From Pandoraea iniqua (GTDB taxonomy: Bacteria; Pseudomonadota; Gammaproteobacteria; Burkholderiales; Burkholderiaceae): a stretch of DNA of 64,000 bases. This document shows positions 40,171-52,840 of the stretch, piece by piece. The first letter of the stretch is position 1. Each line of letters begins with the position of its first letter. The stretch lies in assembly GCF_902459685.1 (NCBI RefSeq), contig NZ_CABPSF010000010.1, forward strand, positions 1 to 64,000. The letters are read 5' to 3'. The notes under the pieces were generated by a model. That model was not told the origin of the DNA, made no database searches, and saw nothing but the letters and a program-made list of their open reading frames with translations. Both the position numbers and the translations under genes were made by a program.

Positions 40171-40199
40171 TTGTCATTGTGAATTTCATAGCGTATATT
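40171..40199 (+). promoter_or_regulatory. Promoter of gltBD
   Basis: TTGTCA (40171-40176), 17 bp, TATATT (40194-40199). The -35 box begins 11 bases after the second RAYT-associated repeat. Confidence 0.7.
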
Positions 40200-40384
40200 C
40201 CAACTTCGGCCGATTGGTGCGATGCGCAAAACCGTGCGCACTGAGTCGGTACCTGTGGCGACACTCGAGAATGACCTTCGACGCGTGCGACACCGCAGTC
40301 TGGCCTGCCCGGCCAACCCCCACTTAACCCGGCCGACCGTGACGAACATGCGCGCGGCGGCCTCGCCAAGAGACGGTGTAACTC

Positions 40385-45118
<4,734 letters not shown>

Positions 45119-45214
45119 TACCGAATGCGCGGTCACGTCACAGGGTGAGGGCCCTGTCGGCGTGCCGCGCGCGGGTGAGGCACGGTAACCACAAAACTTT
45201 CCGACTGAAGAAAC

Positions 45215-46681
45215 ATGGGCAAGGTCACAGGTTTTCTCGAATTCGAGCGCCAGAGCGAGTCGTACGAAGCACCGCTGGCACGGGTCAAGCATTACAAGGA
45301 GTTCGTGCTCGCGCTCTCCGACGATCAGGCAAAAGTACAGGGCGCACGCTGCATGGATTGCGGCATCCCGTTCTGTAACAACGGTTGCCCGGTCAACAAC
45401 ATCATTCCCGACTTCAACGATCTGGTGTATCGCCAGGACTGGAAGTCGGCGATTGCGGTGTTGCACTCGACGAACAACTTCCCGGAGTTCACGGGCCGCA
45501 TCTGCCCGGCACCGTGTGAAGCCGCGTGCACGCTGAACATCAACAGCGACGCCGTGGGCATCAAGTCGATCGAACACGCGATCATCGACAAGGCGTGGAG
45601 CGAAGGCTGGGTTGAGCCGCAGCCCGCCAAGCACAAGACCGGCAAGACGGTTGCCGTGGTCGGTTCGGGCCCCGCGGGTCTGGCGGTGGCGCAACAACTG
45701 GCACGCGCCGGTCACGACGTGACCGTGTTCGAAAAGAACGATCGCGTGGGCGGCCTGCTGCGTTACGGCATTCCCGACTTCAAGCTCGAGAAGTGGCTGA
45801 TCGATCGCCGCATGCGTCAGATGGAAGCCGAGGGCGTGACCTTCCGCACCGGTGTGTACATCGGCAAAGAGGCGCCGGACGCCACCATCAACAACTTCTC
45901 GAAAGAGACGATTTCGCCGGAGCAACTGCAAGCGCAGTTCGACGCGGTGGTCATCGCAGGCGGTGCAGAACAGCCGCGCGATCTGCCGGTGCCGGGGCGT
46001 GAGCTCGAAGGCGTGCATTTCGCGATGGAATTCCTGCCGCAGCAGAACAAGGTCAACGCGGGCGACAAGCTGGCAAACCAGATGCTGGCGACCGGCAAGA
46101 GCGTGATCGTGATCGGTGGCGGCGATACGGGTTCGGATTGCGTGGGCACGTCGAACCGTCACGGTGCCAAACACGTGATGCAGTTCGAGCTGCTGCCGCA
46201 GCCGCCGGAGCAGGAAAACAAGCCGATGGTGTGGCCGTACTGGCCGACCAAGCTGCGCACGTCGTCGAGCCATGACGAAGGTTGCGAGCGTGACTGGTCG
46301 GTCGCGACGAAGCGCTTCGAAGGCAAGAACGGCAAGGTGGAAAAACTGATCGCCGTGCGCCTCGAATGGAAGGACGGCAAGATGCAGGAAGTGGCCGGTT
46401 CGGAGTTCGAGCTGAAGGCCGATCTGGTGCTGCTGGCCATGGGCTTCGTCTCGCCGGTGCAGACCGTGCTCGACGCGTTCGGCGTGGACAAGGATGCGCG
46501 CGGCAACGTGCGTGCCTCGACCGAAGGCGAGCGCGCCTACACCACGAATCTGCCGAAGGTGTTTGCTGCCGGTGACGTGCGTCGCGGTCAGTCGCTGGTG
46601 GTGTGGGCGATTCGCGAAGGCCGTCAGTGCGCACGCGCAGTCGACGAGTTCCTGATGGGCCATTCGGAACTGCCGCGCTAA
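45215..46681 (+). CDS. gltD: Glutamate synthase (NADPH) small subunit
   Basis: 488 residues. N-terminal 4Fe-4S cysteine clusters ([30 protein letters not shown]) are followed by the FAD site ([15 protein letters not shown]) and the NADPH site ([15 protein letters not shown]). It feeds electrons from NADPH to GltB. The C terminus has the usual FAD-binding [14 protein letters not shown] segment. Confidence 0.97.
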   Translation: MGKVTGFLEFERQSESYEAPLARVKHYKEFVLALSDDQAKVQGARCMDCGIPFCNNGCPVNNIIPDFNDLVYRQDWKSAIAVLHSTNNFPEFTGRICPAPCEAACTLNINSDAVGIKSIEHAIIDKAWSEGWVEPQPAKHKTGKTVAVVGSGPAGLAVAQQLARAGHDVTVFEKNDRVGGLLRYGIPDFKLEKWLIDRRMRQMEAEGVTFRTGVYIGKEAPDATINNFSKETISPEQLQAQFDAVVIAGGAEQPRDLPVPGRELEGVHFAMEFLPQQNKVNAGDKLANQMLATGKSVIVIGGGDTGSDCVGTSNRHGAKHVMQFELLPQPPEQENKPMVWPYWPTKLRTSSSHDEGCERDWSVATKRFEGKNGKVEKLIAVRLEWKDGKMQEVAGSEFELKADLVLLAMGFVSPVQTVLDAFGVDKDARGNVRASTEGERAYTTNLPKVFAAGDVRRGQSLVVWAIREGRQCARAVDEFLMGHSELPR

Positions 46682-46772
46682 GCAAGTTTGCCTGCCAAAA
46701 CCACAAATACGGGGTGGTTGTTGAGTTTGAGAGGAGGGGGCGCAGCCGTAGGCAGTTGCGCCGCTGTGGAGA

Positions 46773-46806
46773 AACCGTCCGGACGGCAACGTCCGGGCGG
46801 TTTTTT
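46773..46806 (+). terminator. Intrinsic terminator after gltD
   Basis: A 13-bp stem with one wobble: 46773-46785 with 46790-46802 around GCAA, then T to 46806. Confidence 0.9.
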
Positions 46807-46882
46807 CTTGCCTGTTCGTCTTGCGCGGGCGTTGTCGGGTGCAATGCCCGTCAAGCTGGAAATTCAGTAAATCGCTAAATAT

Positions 46883-46907
46883 AAGATGTCATACAACAAG
46901 ACGTCAT
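46883..46907. promoter_or_regulatory. Candidate operator: repeated AAGAYGTCAT
   Basis: AAGATGTCAT (46883-46892) and AAGACGTCAT (46898-46907) repeat with a 15-bp period. GATGTC and GACGTC also form an imperfect dyad. It lies about 130 bp upstream of the transporter promoter. A GntR-type regulator is a guess; no regulator gene is in the window. Confidence 0.3.
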
Positions 46908-47035
46908 TTCGACGCGACGACATGTGAGAAATCCTTCCCAACATGTGCAAACATCAATACCTATAAGGCGTAACGCGCGCTGCATCGGGACCAATCAAAA
47001 CACTAGGGATTATCCGTAAACGCCACAAACAGGCA

Positions 47036-47064
47036 TTGTCATCGTACATCGTCTCACGTAGGAT
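47036..47064 (+). promoter_or_regulatory. Promoter of the uronate cluster
   Basis: TTGTCA (47036-47041), 17 bp, TAGGAT (47059-47064), about 60 bases before the transporter start. Confidence 0.55.
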
Positions 47065-47123
47065 GCCTCTCCATGCGAGCCATGCACTCGCGACAAAAAA
47101 ATCCACGGAGAGAGACAACCATC

Positions 47124-48434
47124 ATGGCACTGAAGATCAAAGGCCTGCGCTGGTGGATGATCGGACTGCTGACACTCGGCACGGTCATGAACTACCTTGC
47201 GCGCAGCTCGCTTGCCGTTGCCGCCCCCACGGTAATGAAGGATCTCCACATTACCACCCAGCAGTACGGCTGGATTACGGGCGCATTCCTTGTGCTGTAC
47301 CCGATCGGCGCCCCGTTGACGGGCTATCTGATGGACCGCATCGGCCTGCGTCTGGGCTTCCTGTTGTGCGGCGTGATGTGGTCGATCGTGTGCATGCTGC
47401 ACGGTCTGGCAGACGGCTGGGTCGGCCTGTTCGTCCTGCGCGGTTTGCTGGGGCTGGCCGAAGCGTCGTTCATTCCGGCCGGTATGCGTGCTGCTGCCTT
47501 CTGGTTCCCGTCGAAAGAGCGCGCGTTCGCCGCGGGTATCTTCAACATCGGCACGTCTATCGGCGCCATTCTTGCGCCGCCGCTCATCGCTTGGTCGATC
47601 CTGCGCTACAACTGGGAAACCGCGTTCGTGATCGCCGGCGCGTTGGGGCTGGTGTGGGGGGCGCTGTGGTTCGCGTTCTATCGTCATCCGACGGACCACC
47701 CGGCGCTCACGCAAGCCGAATCCGACTACATCAACGAAGGCAACGTCGTCGATGCCGTGGCCGATGCGCGCAAGCCGAACCTGCGTTCGATCCTGCGTCA
47801 ACGTAATTTCTGGGGCATCGCCCTGCCGCGTTTCTTCGCCGATCCGGTGTGGGGCACCATCGTGTTCTGGATGCCGCTGTATCTGAGTCAGGCGCGCGGC
47901 TTCGATCTGAAGACGATTGCGGCGACGGCATGGCTGCCGTTCGTGGCGGCCGACATCGGCTGTCTGATGGGCGGCACCATTTCCGTGTGGCTCAACAAGC
48001 ATTTCAAGATCACCATCTTCAACGGCAAGCGCGTGGTGTTCACCATCGGTGCGTTTGTCATGACGGCGATGTGCGGCGTTGGCTTCGTCAAAGACCCGAT
48101 GATGGCGATCTTCCTGCTGTGCCTCGGCGGCTTCGCGCACCAGACGCTTTCGATCAGCGTGATCTCCATGTCTGCCGATCTGTTCCCGCGTAACGAGGTT
48201 GCCACGGTCACCGGGCTGGCGGGTCTCTCGGCCGGTATCGGCAATCTGCTGTTCACGTTGGTGATCGGTGCGTTCGTGACCGCCGTCGGTTATGCGCCGT
48301 TCTTCGTGGCACTGGGGCTGGGCGATCTGATCGGTGCGGTGATTCTGTGGACCGTGGTCAAGCCGCATATCACCGGCACGGCGACGCCGGCACCGGCGCA
48401 GCGTGTTGATGTGGGGCGCACGGCGAATGCGTGA
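47124..48434 (+). CDS. MFS transporter, hexuronate (ExuT-like) anion:cation symporter family
   Basis: 436 residues with about twelve membrane helices, starting MALKIKGLRWWMIGLLTLGTVMNYLARSS; GGAGAG precedes the ATG. GYLMDRIGLRLG and the central loop fit the anion:cation symporter family that takes up galacturonate and glucuronate. The substrate is inferred from the adjacent uronate dehydrogenase and lactonase genes. Confidence 0.85.
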   Translation: MALKIKGLRWWMIGLLTLGTVMNYLARSSLAVAAPTVMKDLHITTQQYGWITGAFLVLYPIGAPLTGYLMDRIGLRLGFLLCGVMWSIVCMLHGLADGWVGLFVLRGLLGLAEASFIPAGMRAAAFWFPSKERAFAAGIFNIGTSIGAILAPPLIAWSILRYNWETAFVIAGALGLVWGALWFAFYRHPTDHPALTQAESDYINEGNVVDAVADARKPNLRSILRQRNFWGIALPRFFADPVWGTIVFWMPLYLSQARGFDLKTIAATAWLPFVAADIGCLMGGTISVWLNKHFKITIFNGKRVVFTIGAFVMTAMCGVGFVKDPMMAIFLLCLGGFAHQTLSISVISMSADLFPRNEVATVTGLAGLSAGIGNLLFTLVIGAFVTAVGYAPFFVALGLGDLIGAVILWTVVKPHITGTATPAPAQRVDVGRTANA

Positions 48435-48467
48435 GCCTGCGCCTGAATTTGAACGACAAGTTTGACG

Positions 48468-48509
48468 GACACTGCGTCGCGCACCTTAATGGGTGTGTGG
48501 CGCAGTGTC
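48468..48509 (+). other. Long hairpin between the transporter and uronate dehydrogenase genes
   Basis: GACACTGCG (48468-48476) pairs with 48501-48509; inside, 48477-48485 pairs with 48492-48500 with several G-T wobbles, giving a stem of about 18 bp around a 6-base loop. There is only a weak T run (ATTTCGTTG). It could cut expression of the enzymes relative to the transporter or protect the transporter mRNA. Confidence 0.6.
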
Positions 48510-48570
48510 GATTTCGTTGTAGCGATGCATCGACGTATGCATGGCGATCTACCGATGAACAAGGAGTGAC

Positions 48571-49395
48571 ATGAGCCAGACTTCCGGCAAACCCTTCCGC
48601 CGTCTGCTGCTGACCGGCGCGGCGGGCAACCTCGGCAAACAATTGCGCGGCAAGCTTGCCGAATGGGCAGACATCGTTCGCGTGAGCGACATCGTGCCGG
48701 TCACCGCAGACGCCCCGCACGAAGAAGCGATGCAGGTCGATCTCGCGGACCGCGCCGCCGTGCATGCACTGCTCGAAGGCGTGGATGCGCTCGTGCATCT
48801 GGGCGGCATTTCCGTCGAAGCGCCGTTCGACGACATTCTGCAAGCGAACATTCTGGGGCTGTACAACGTCTACAGCGCGGCACAGAAGCAGGGTGTGAAG
48901 CGCATCGTGTACGCGAGTTCCAACCATGCGGTGGGCTTCCATGAAGTCACCGAAGTGCTCGACACCGATGTGCCGCACCGGCCCGATGGCATGTACGGGT
49001 TGTCGAAGTGTTTTGGCGAAGATTTGTCGCGCTACTACTTCGATCGCTTCGGCCTCGAGACCGTGTGTCTGCGCATCGGCTCATCGTTCGAGCAGCCGAA
49101 GAATCCGCGCATGATGGTCACGTATCTGAGCTTTCGCGATCTGGCCGAGCTGGTGCGTTGCTCGCTGTTCACCAACCGCGTGGGCCACGCCATCGTCTAC
49201 GGCGTGTCGGACAACCCAACGCTGTGGGTCGACAACACCAAGGCGTCGTTCCTCGGCTACCGTCCGAAAGACAGTTCGGCTGAATTCGCGGGGCTGTTCC
49301 CGGCGAAAGCGCCCGATACGCAAATGGATGACTGGACCCAGCGCTACCAAGGCGGTCCGTTCGTGCTGATGGGGCCGATGGAGCCCAAGTCATGA
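48571..49395 (+). CDS. udh: Uronate dehydrogenase (NAD-dependent)
   Basis: 274 residues, an SDR-type Rossmann protein: TGAAGNLG at 15-22, catalytic Tyr142 and Lys146 in MYGLSK, and Ser116/Ser117 in YASSNHAVGF, the substrate loop typical of uronate dehydrogenases. It oxidises D-galacturonate or D-glucuronate to the aldarolactone. It overlaps the lactonase gene by 4 bases, so substrate and product enzymes are coupled. Confidence 0.88.
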   Translation: MSQTSGKPFRRLLLTGAAGNLGKQLRGKLAEWADIVRVSDIVPVTADAPHEEAMQVDLADRAAVHALLEGVDALVHLGGISVEAPFDDILQANILGLYNVYSAAQKQGVKRIVYASSNHAVGFHEVTEVLDTDVPHRPDGMYGLSKCFGEDLSRYYFDRFGLETVCLRIGSSFEQPKNPRMMVTYLSFRDLAELVRCSLFTNRVGHAIVYGVSDNPTLWVDNTKASFLGYRPKDSSAEFAGLFPAKAPDTQMDDWTQRYQGGPFVLMGPMEPKS

Positions 49396-50351
49396 GTCTG
49401 TCGATCGAACGCATCGAGCGACTGGAGCCGGCGCGTGCGACACCGCACGCGGTGGGCGAAAGCCCGCTCTGGCGCGATGACGAACAGGCGCTCTACTGGG
49501 TGGATATCCCCGCGAAGCAACTGCATCGGCTGACGCCGGCCGATGGCGCGCATCGTCAATGGACGTTCCCCGAGCAGGTCGCGTGCTTCACGTTCGACGC
49601 CTCGGGCACGTTGCTCGCCGGTGCCGAGACCGGGCTGTTCGCTGTGCATCGCGATGATCTTGCTGATCTTGGCAAGTCAGACGTCGTCGACACGACGCAA
49701 TTCCATCGTCTCGCGGCGCCGGTGTTTCCGGCGAAGGGCATGCGCTTCAACGACGGGCGTTGTGACCGGCAGGGCCGCTTCTGGGCGGGCACGATGGTGC
49801 AGGACATGTCGCTGGCGAGCGATGCCGGTGCGTTGTTCCGCTTCGACGCCGCGGGCCAGTTGTCAGCACCGCTGGTCGACGCATTGGTGACGCAGAACGG
49901 TCTGGGCTTCTCGCCCGATGGCCGCACCATGTATTTGAGCGATTCGCACCCGACGCGGCGTCTCGTGTGGGCGTTCGACTTCGATATCGACAGCGGTGCG
50001 ATCAGCGGGCAGCGCCTGTTCGTGGATATGAACCAGTACCCCGGGCGCCCCGATGGCGCGGCGGTCGACGCGGACGGTTGCTACTGGACTTGTGCGAATG
50101 ACGGCAGCCGGTTGCTGCGTTTCACCCCTGCCGGTGCACTGGATCGCGAGATCGTGTTGCCGGTGTCCAAGCCCTCGATGTGTGCGTTTGGCGGGCGCGA
50201 GTACGATACGTTGTTTGTCACGTCGATCCGTCCGGGGGCGAATGCCAACGAGCACGATGGTCACGTATTCGCCGTGCGATGCGGCGTGCAGGGTTTGCCG
50301 GAAACGCGGTATGCGGGCGTCTTGAATGTTGGGCCGGTAGCGGGTGTGTAG
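49392..50351 (+). CDS. SMP-30/gluconolactonase family lactonase
   Basis: 319 residues, a six-bladed propeller: GESPLWRDDEQALYWVDI at the start (metal Glu), RFNDGRCDRQGRFWAGTM (metal Asn and Asp) and LYLSDS-like later blades. It probably opens the galactaro- or glucarolactone made by the enzyme encoded just before. The ATG overlaps the udh stop. Confidence 0.88.
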   Translation: MSLSIERIERLEPARATPHAVGESPLWRDDEQALYWVDIPAKQLHRLTPADGAHRQWTFPEQVACFTFDASGTLLAGAETGLFAVHRDDLADLGKSDVVDTTQFHRLAAPVFPAKGMRFNDGRCDRQGRFWAGTMVQDMSLASDAGALFRFDAAGQLSAPLVDALVTQNGLGFSPDGRTMYLSDSHPTRRLVWAFDFDIDSGAISGQRLFVDMNQYPGRPDGAAVDADGCYWTCANDGSRLLRFTPAGALDREIVLPVSKPSMCAFGGREYDTLFVTSIRPGANANEHDGHVFAVRCGVQGLPETRYAGVLNVGPVAGV

Positions 50352-50450
50352 GCGGGGGTATGACGGTCGCGACGCCGCGCACAAGCGGCGCGCACCGCGG
50401 TAGTTGTCCGGCGCGCTCGCGGTGGTTCAGACGAACGCCCGGTGAGGCAG

Positions 50451-50495
50451 CGGGATGTCGGATCGAACGTCGTCAACGATCCGGCATCCCGTTTT
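50451..50495. terminator. Terminator between the lactonase gene and the convergent MFS gene
   Basis: A 15-bp arm at 50451-50465 pairs with 50477-50491 (one T-G wobble) around an 11-base loop, followed by TTTT. Confidence 0.8.
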
Positions 50496-50534
50496 GCCAT
50501 TTCAGCGCGTGATCAGTGCGTAATCAGTACTCGA

Positions 50535-51794
50535 TCAGTGAGTGAAGTCCGGCGTCGTGAGCACCTTGCCGCGCGTCTCCGGCAGCAACAGTGCGCAGAC
50601 CACCACTAGCAGATAGCCGCCGCCGGCGACGAAGCCGATGGCCTTCACGAGCGAGCCCGTTTGCGCGAGCATGCCCACTGCGATGGGGAAAAACGAACCG
50701 ATGCCGCGCCCGAGGTTGTAGCAGAAGCCCTGCCCCGAGCCGCGAATATGGTTCGGGTACAACTCGGTCAGATACGCGCCGATGCCCGCGAAAATACCCT
50801 GCACCACGATGCCCAGCGGGAAGCCCAGCCACAACATCGCGCTATCGGTGATCGGCAGCATCGTGTAGACCATGCCGAGCACGAACGAGGCGACGGCGAA
50901 GAAGATGAACGCACCGCGACGGCCGAGTTTGTCCGAGAGAATCGCACCGACGATATAGCCCACGAACGAGCCGACGATCAGCACGATCAGATACGCACTC
51001 GTATTGAACACCGACAGACCGCGCACCGTTTTCAGATACGTCGGCAGCCACGTCGTGATCGCGTAGTAACCCCCGAGCATGCCGGTGCAAAGCAGGCTGC
51101 CGAGAATCGTCGTCTTCAGGTGTTCGGGCGCGAAAATTTGCGTGAAGTTGCTTTGCAGTTTTCCTTCCGCAATCTTCTTGCGAGTTTGCGTGAAGATCTC
51201 CGGGTCCGACACGTTGCGGCGCACGTAGGTGATCCACACGGCGGGCAGAATGCCGATCCAGAAGCAGGCGCGCCATGCGGTGCCTTCGTCGAGCACGGCG
51301 AAGAAGAACCAGTAGAGCAACGCTGCCGCGGCCCAGCCCACGGACCAGCTGCTTTGCACCGTACCGACTGCCTTCGCGCGATGTTGGGGCGAGCGAATCA
51401 TTTCGCCCATCATCATCGTGACCACCGTCCATTCCCCGCCAAAGCCGATGCCTTGCAGCGTGCGCGTGATGAGCAGTTGCCAGAACGAGTTGGTGAAGCC
51501 CGAGAGGAACGTGAAGAGGCAGAACGTGGCGATCGTCCATTGCAGCACGCGAACGCGGCCGTAGCGGTCCGCGAGAATGCCGGCGAGCCATCCGCCGACC
51601 GCCGACGAGATCAGCGAACTGGTCGCGATCATGCCGGCTTCCCCCTTCGTCATGCCCCATGCGGCGATCAGCGTCGGGATCAGAAACGAATAGATCATGA
51701 AGTCGAACGCGTCGACGGCGTAGCCGCCAAAGCCCGCATACAGGGCCTTGCGTTCCTTCGTGTTGAGTTCGTTGAACCAGGAAAAAAATGCCAT
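50535..51794 (-). CDS. MFS transporter of the metabolite:H+ symporter type
   Basis: 419 residues and twelve membrane helices, starting MAFFSWFNELNTKERKALYAGFGGYAVDAFDFMIYSF; AGGAG precedes the ATG. The GGYAVDAFDF segment in helix 1 and the ADRYGRVRVLQ loop match the sialate/carboxylate symporter group. The substrate cannot be read from the sequence; a sugar acid or carboxylate is plausible next to the uronate genes. An upstream in-frame extension lacks a ribosome site. Confidence 0.85.
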   Translation of the reverse strand: MAFFSWFNELNTKERKALYAGFGGYAVDAFDFMIYSFLIPTLIAAWGMTKGEAGMIATSSLISSAVGGWLAGILADRYGRVRVLQWTIATFCLFTFLSGFTNSFWQLLITRTLQGIGFGGEWTVVTMMMGEMIRSPQHRAKAVGTVQSSWSVGWAAAALLYWFFFAVLDEGTAWRACFWIGILPAVWITYVRRNVSDPEIFTQTRKKIAEGKLQSNFTQIFAPEHLKTTILGSLLCTGMLGGYYAITTWLPTYLKTVRGLSVFNTSAYLIVLIVGSFVGYIVGAILSDKLGRRGAFIFFAVASFVLGMVYTMLPITDSAMLWLGFPLGIVVQGIFAGIGAYLTELYPNHIRGSGQGFCYNLGRGIGSFFPIAVGMLAQTGSLVKAIGFVAGGGYLLVVVCALLLPETRGKVLTTPDFTH

Positions 51795-51894
51795 GAAGAC
51801 TCCTCGGTGAATCGTGTATTTGTCGTTATGTGTGCGTGTGCTGCATGCGCCAGTCACCTGTGCCGTCGCACGGAGTTGTTGTTCTGACGCGGTG

Positions 51895-52686
51895 TTAAAT
51901 CGTCAGGCCGCCGTCGACGTGAATCACCTGACCGGTGATTTGCCGCGCGTGCGGGCCGAGCAGGAAGGCGGCGAGTGCGGCAATGTCATCGGGTTCGCAG
52001 AGGCGGCCGGTCGGGGTGGCGTCGGCCGCCCGTTGCCATGCCGCCGGGTCCATCGCGGAATGTCCGCTGTCCTTGCGGGTATAGCCCGGTGCCACGCAGT
52101 TCACCGTAATACCGGCGCGCGCGTACTCGGCGGCGGCGCTTTTCGCGAGCGCTTCGATGGCGGCTTTCGCGGCGGCTGTCGCGGGAAATCCGGTCGTGTT
52201 CGCGGCGATACGATGCGCGACGAACGAGCTGATCGCGACGATGCTCGCGCGCGATGAGCGTTGCAAGTCGGGCAGGGCGCAACGCAGCAGTGCGGCGAAG
52301 GTGCCGGGCATCGCCGCCAGTGCGTGAGCAAAGGCCTCGTCGTCGATGTCGGCGAAACTTTGGCGCGTGGCAAAACCGGCGTTGCTGACGATCTGGTCGA
52401 CAGGGCCGAAGGCGTCGCGTGCGGCGTCGATCAGTCGCGCCGCCGCAGACACATCCGAGAGATCGCCTAGCCACACGGCGCACTTCGCGCCGAGCGATTC
52501 GCACGTGGTGCGAACGTCGGCGAGTCGCTGTTGGCTCTCAGGGGAACTGCCGCGTGTGTGCAGCAAGAGTTGTGTGTCGGGGGCGGCGAGGTGTCGTGCG
52601 ATGGCGGCACCGATGCCTGAGGCGGCACCGGTCACGACGATAGTGCGTCTGGCGTCGCCGCCGGACGAGGAAGTAGGGGTAATCAC
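51895..52686 (-). CDS. Short-chain dehydrogenase/reductase with an altered catalytic Tyr
   Basis: 263 residues with a clear SDR fold: TGAASGIG at 19-26, NAG at 102-104, Ser153 in VAISSF, Lys174, and the C-terminal APGYTRKDSG and GQVIHVDGGLTI. The YxxxK motif reads T-A-A-A-K: Thr170 replaces the tyrosine. Activity may be lost or altered. It lies 100 bases upstream of the MFS gene on the same strand, so the two may be cotranscribed. Confidence 0.88.
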   Translation of the reverse strand: MITPTSSSGGDARRTIVVTGAASGIGAAIARHLAAPDTQLLLHTRGSSPESQQRLADVRTTCESLGAKCAVWLGDLSDVSAAARLIDAARDAFGPVDQIVSNAGFATRQSFADIDDEAFAHALAAMPGTFAALLRCALPDLQRSSRASIVAISSFVAHRIAANTTGFPATAAAKAAIEALAKSAAAEYARAGITVNCVAPGYTRKDSGHSAMDPAAWQRAADATPTGRLCEPDDIAALAAFLLGPHARQITGQVIHVDGGLTI

Positions 52687-52746
52687 GGTGAGCCCGGATA
52701 AAGCGGAGGGTGCGTGTGATTATGCCAAACGGGGGGAGGCGTGGAA

Positions 52747-52790
52747 TAGCCGCGTCAATATTAATTAGGAAGTGAACAAAGGCGCGGCTA
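52747..52790. promoter_or_regulatory. 8-bp dyad upstream of the SDR gene
   Basis: TAGCCGCG (52747-52754) and CGCGGCTA (52783-52790) flank an AT-rich centre. A CATAAT box on the - strand (52719-52724) for the SDR gene lies 23 bp away. It may be an operator, or a terminator-like fold after the ABC gene. Confidence 0.35.
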
Positions 52791-52840
52791 ATACCGTTGT
52801 GCGAATGCCGAAAGCAGCGGTGAAACGGATCGTACAAAAA

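Larger units (their letters stand above)
39995..40384. other. Intergenic region from the RAYT gene to gltB
   Basis: 390 bases: the RAYT 3' flank, two copies of AATCTGACCCCA with AT-rich tails, the gltB promoter (40171-40199) and a leader of about 180 bases. The leader contains the hairpin TGCGCA/TGCGCA near 40224-40243 and a 70-codon frame that overlaps the gltB start; I do not regard that frame as a gene. Confidence 0.6.
46682..47123. other. Intergenic region from gltD to the hexuronate transporter gene
   Basis: 442 bases: a small hairpin AACCAC/GTGGTT (46699-46704 with 46714-46719), the gltD terminator (46773-46806), a direct repeat of AAGAYGTCAT (46883-46892 and 46898-46907) and the promoter at 47036-47064. 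No gene is seen. Confidence 0.6.

Noticed and set aside
47010-48368. A 452-codon - strand frame opposite the uronate transporter gene
   Set aside because: It is a shadow of a clear twelve-helix transporter; the translation is charged and without motif.
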